Positions 59,690 to 64,000 of a stretch of 64,000 bases of DNA are shown piece by piece. The DNA comes from Glandiceps talaboti. Lineage: Eukaryota > Hemichordata > Enteropneusta > Spengelidae. A program made the translations under genes and the position numbers. Location of the stretch: NCBI RefSeq assembly GCF_964340395.1, contig NC_135563.1, positions 21,100,151-21,164,150 on the forward strand. Direction: 5' to 3'. Every line of letters begins with the position of its first letter. Position 1 is the stretch's first letter. The notes beneath the pieces are model-generated. The model ran no database searches. It was not told where the DNA came from and saw only the letters and a program-made list of their open reading frames with translations.

Positions 59690-62400
59690 GCAACTTAAAG
59701 GTGTACTTTTTTATGAAAGTACTTGTAACAGGAGATCGAATTACATAACTCCTTGAAATACATCATTGTGACAATGCATGTATGTAACATGATACCTATC
59801 TAATTATCAGTTACAATTTGGTTAATAACCAAGACAAGGTGAATTTCACCTGGGCTGTCAAAACTTGTGCCATGGATTATCCTAGATCTAAAAATAGCTG
59901 ATTCGTGACAAATAACTGATGAAATTACCAGAAATGACTGTACTTAACATCATTTCAGTTGTAGTGCATGCACATACAGCATAAATGACAACTCTGCCTC
60001 AAATTCAAATACAATTATGCTGTTTTATTTTTGTATTTTTGTAATATACAGTCAGAAAGTTTTCTTATGTGTTCAAGTTGTGTAAGTTAGTTGTCTTAGC
60101 AAAGCCATGAATGATTTCAGAGGTTTGAGGTGCATGAGTGTCATGAGAGAGAATTAATGTACCATCATTTTAAAGATATAATGAACAGGTTTTCAGTAAA
60201 AGTTTAGAAATTGAAAATTGTTGAAAAATTAAGAGAGAAAAAAAGGGCATGTTTTTGATTTTGCTAACAATTATACTTGAATAATTTGTAATGTGAATTC
60301 TAACTAAACTAGGGAGTCAGGTTGAAACTACCTGTGTGTTAATTTTCACTTGACACATTTGTAGTTTTAGAATTAAGCCGTAGATGCAGTATGGCAGTCT
60401 GAAATGAAATGGTTGCTGTTTTAATTCATATTCATAGACTACATTGAGGTATTTAGCATTTGCAGATCAAGAGAAAAGACGACATATCTAAGCTTTAGTG
60501 TGATACATATGGTCACTATGTGTCACGTCATTGTTTGCAATTCAAATTAAACATGTAACCGATAAACTGATGAAAATAGAGCCATATTGTAAGAGTGTGA
60601 TATAATATTGATTGTAGAATGAAAACTAGTCATTATCATTTCAGCTATCATGCATTAAAATACCAGATGTTTGTATGACTTCCAGAAATACATAGTGACT
60701 GAGGCTAATAACTTTACAATCCAACATGGCCGCTACTGACCTCCAATGGTCAGAATACAGAATGTACAGAAATCAGACAGACACTTTGAGTTCCCTTCTT
60801 TATTTGCAATAAAATGTAGTATTCTATAATGTACATGAAAATATTAACAGAAAGAAGAAAAAATTATTTGAAATAAGAATGACGCAAAATAAAATGTGTA
60901 TTTCAAAGGTTGGCCATGGTGGTTTCTGAAATGACCAATTTTCATGAAATTAGCATTGATAACAATGTGGATGATACTATCAGATGTAGATGGTAGGGTT
61001 GCAAAGAATTTCCTATACCTTTCGATATTTACACTGATATTTTTCAACCAGTAAATTTACTGATGCCAGATGGTCACTATTTACATTGCATATTCACAGA
61101 GAATGCAAAATGCAATATTTGGATATTATTCTGTACAGTGCGTACTAAAATGATGTGAATATAGAATAGTTTTAATAAAACCTAGGGAAGTGATCAGTCT
61201 AGATCCAACCAATATGTAGTTACACATCAATTTCTTTGTACTAGCTACCACCTTCTGTGTATGGTTGGATTTGCAGAATTTTGGAGTTGTATTGTCATAA
61301 ACTATTTGAAGAAAAAGAATTCAGTTTTAAAATGCAACAATTCGTACAGATGAAAAAGACTGAACACGAAAAGCCCCCCAAAAAAGAAGCCTTATAAACA
61401 ATAAGGATTGTATAGTACTAATTTAGTCTTGGGATAAAATCCGTAACCATATTGTACATTGCCACTCAGGTTAATTGCATCGGTAATATAGTTTTTCTGA
61501 AGGTAAAATGTTCATATTGATTGCTGGCATTATGCTTGTGTTGACATACATTGGGCACGCCTTGTGTTGCAAGCACACACTGTACATACTGGCTGGCCTT
61601 CCCTGTCAGCCATAATATATAGCTAGATAAATGAACTATGGGCCATACAAATACAATCTAGGTGTGCTCTAGGACTCCCTATCTTAATAGTGATCATTCA
61701 ACAGTAAAGAAGCTGAGAATGTTGAATTCAAAGATGGAAAGTTGCAGTGTAGAGAGTTTGCCCCGAGTTGTAAATAATTGTGCAGAGGATGTTTAAGAAA
61801 TAGTAAACATATTTTGAGAGTTTTCACTATCTATCCAATTTGACCCCCAAATGACCTTGTGTATCCCAGCATACATTGCAGGAGAACACAATGGTGGTGT
61901 TATCTATGGGTTCATTGAAGCAGTTAAGGTAAAAAAAGTACTTTCTAATGCAAATTCAGCATGGAGCTTAAAGCTTGAGAGCTTTATACACATTCTTACT
62001 GCAGAGTTAGAAGCTCACAGGATAAACAGCTTTCCAGTTGCCACTTGTTTGAACAATTTTCTGATTTCATGCTTCACTGCAATTCACCAAATTTGATTAA
62101 ATTGGAAAAGAATGAACTTCCGTGGTGTGGTTTTCAAATTACTAGTTCTGCTGTCTAAACATACATCTGACTTTTCTTAAAAATGAGAAGAAAGTGATGA
62201 GAAATTACACTCTGATATTTCTGATTTGCTCACCCCAGTCCAGGGTTATAACAGAATTAGTGGTTTCCTGAAAACCAGAAAAATGTTGATTCTCTGTGCA
62301 CATTTGTGTTTCTATTTGCCTAATATTGTGTAAAGGCCTGGTTTATTTAACTATATAATATCTTTGCTCACCAAAGGTGACTAAAATTCATGGAAAACTC
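59690..62400. other. No confident exon seen
   Basis: AT-rich, presumably intron of the 37.5-kb gene or intergenic. A segment at 61868-61930 has a CCCAG acceptor-like start and a GTAAAA donor-like end and is open, but it has no recognisable protein content. Confidence 0.4.
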
Positions 62401-62426
62401 ATCAACCCAGCCTGCTGGACCAGAGA

Positions 62427-62740
62427 CTTGTCTTGGTGTTACTACATGTATCTTAAGAAGCTCTCTAGCCTAGTGACTTGTCTTGGTGTTACTATCTCAA
62501 GAAGCAGTCTAGCCCAGGGACTTGTCTTGGTGTTATTATCTCAACAAGCTCTCTAGCCCAGAGACTTGTCTTGGTGTTACTATCTCAAGAAGCTCTCTAC
62601 ACCCAGAGACTTGTCTTGGTGTTACCATCTCAACAAGCTCTCTAGCCCAGAGACTTGTTTTAGTGTTACTATCTCAAGAAGCTCTCCAGCCCAGAGACTT
62701 GTCTTGGTGTTACTATCCCAAGAAGCAGTCTACACCCAAA
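62427..62740. repeat. 44-bp minisatellite, about 7 copies
   Basis: Units starting GACTTGTCTTGGTGTTACTA begin at 62475, 62519 and 62563 (44 bp apart); CTCTACACCC variants are 45 bp. The first unit is longer because of an ACATGT insertion. Confidence 0.95.
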
Positions 62741-62759
62741 AACATAGACATATGTCTCT

Positions 62760-64000
62760 GGACTACAACTATTTTTAAAAAACCCTGATATTTTACAGTT
62801 TGAAAAGTTGAAACTGTTTCATACTTTTGATTGTTAGTATGGAATCCATGCTATCCTGTCATACAGAAATGTTATGTAGTGAGAACATTGATTTCTTACT
62901 ACATTGTGGCAATTGTTAGCATGCTAAACCCACTTGTTATTCAATGTCATTCAAGTTTATAATTTTAAGTTTAAACAGCAGAGTTCAAAGGTGTGGCAGT
63001 ATGTGGTTCTACCAGAGCTTGGTCACAAGACTATTTCTAATAAATAGTATAAAAATAAATCCACATATAGGACTAAAGTGCTATGCAAAATTATGTAAAG
63101 TTGCTTCCACAGCTTAAAGGTTTTGATTTTTACACAAGTTAAACTTAACATGTTATAAAAGGGTCTTTAGTAGAGGTAGCCTGGAATTAAGTCCTTTCCA
63201 AAACACTACAGGTCATAACTCTAGAAGTGGCCCAAAAGTAGTCCCAACAAAGGTATTCATGAAGAATTTCACGTATGTATCTGAAGGGTAGATTGTGTAA
63301 CACCTAAAAGAACAAAGAATTTATAATACGGAATTCTGTCAGATCAGGATCTAGGAAGAGAAACATTACAATCCTGTAAAATGTGAATGGGGAAAGAATA
63401 AAGAACTCAGAATTGTGGGATAGATGAGAGTCAAAGTTCACTGACCTTGAATATTTTCTCCACAATGGAAGTGTAAGCTAGGGCCTTGTAATATATCGAA
63501 CACCAAATAGTAGAGTTCTTTGGCCCCAGCGATACACTTAGTCTAAACACACAGACAGTGAAAAAAAAGGAAGGTCGTTCTATAATGAAATAGTTGAGGT
63601 AGAGTAGAGTTGGACAGTTTCCAGTTTGCTTTCATCTGTATGTACACATACCACTGTGTTCTACCTTCATCATTTAGGTCTATTTTGGCCACAAATATTT
63701 GAAATTTTACGACATGTCCTAAATACAGGGATAGCTTTCTAAATATTTGCCAGATTTGCTGGTAAAGGAAAAGTATGGTTTGGTGACATCAGTGGGAGCA
63801 AAAAATACAAAAAATGTATTACAACGCTGGCAGAGAAAATGTAAAAATGTACAGTTAGTTGGTATAACTAGCAAAAAATATATTGTTGGTTAATATCAAT
63901 GATATAACTAGCAAATAATGTATTAGTAGAAAATACCAAAACTTACCCTTTTGCCCTTTTCCCCTCCCACTCACCCAGTACTATAAAGACAGGTAGAGAA
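62760..64000. other. No confident exon seen
   Basis: AT-rich, with a weak two-copy repeat of ATAACTAGCAAA at 63864 and 63904. Nothing else is supported. Confidence 0.4.

Noticed and set aside
61851-62096. Possible third exon of the 37.5-kb gene
   Set aside because: Acceptor-like and donor-like ends exist around 61868-61930, but the peptide is not distinctive and phase support is weak.

Overview
This window is nuclear DNA from an animal. The genes are split by GT-AG introns of roughly 0.4 to 20 kb, the DNA is AT-rich, and it is crowded with microsatellites, minisatellites, poly-C/poly-G tracts and small foldback elements. The gene content (PRC1, PNRC-type coactivator, alpha-crystallin small heat-shock protein, P-loop sulfotransferase-like protein) and the repeat style suggest a marine invertebrate bilaterian such as a hemichordate, cephalochordate or lophotrochozoan. 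I cannot fix the phylum from sequence alone.

Layout. 1.55-2.24 kb (minus): intronless small heat-shock protein gene with a TATA box and a three-unit heat-shock element. 4.07-4.52 kb: large foldback element. 5.23-6.66 kb (plus): sulfotransferase-like gene, probably a tiny first exon plus one large exon. 7.15-7.36 kb: MITE with long terminal inverted repeats and an exact 10-bp target duplication. 8.03-8.45 kb: decayed 3' end of a non-LTR retrotransposon. 9.47-23.27 kb (plus): complete 13-exon PRC1 gene, reconstructed as 623 codons with every intron phase consistent. 30.29-30.75 kb (minus): PNRC-family gene in one exon. 37.51 kb to beyond 58.60 kb (plus): 5' part of an unrecognised gene, a Ser/Thr-Pro-rich N terminus, a 20.6-kb intron, then a second exon; the rest is not identified. 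55.90-56.14 kb: tRNA-derived SINE.

The genes do not form a functional cluster. PRC1 is the mitotic spindle-midzone microtubule bundler, and its upstream region carries a CCAAT box and a CHR-like motif as in G2/M genes. PNRC proteins link nuclear receptors and mRNA decapping/decay. The small heat-shock protein is a chaperone.

The most unusual signals are in the repeats. First, two tandem repeats start exactly at a 5' splice site and multiply the donor (PRC1 exon 10, seven GTAAGT copies; the second exon of the 37.5-kb gene, two copies). Second, seven tandem arrays unrelated in sequence share a 43-44-bp period. Third, there is a series of foldback or inverted-repeat elements, several inside introns. 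Splice-site and repeat claims were made by eye and need software confirmation.
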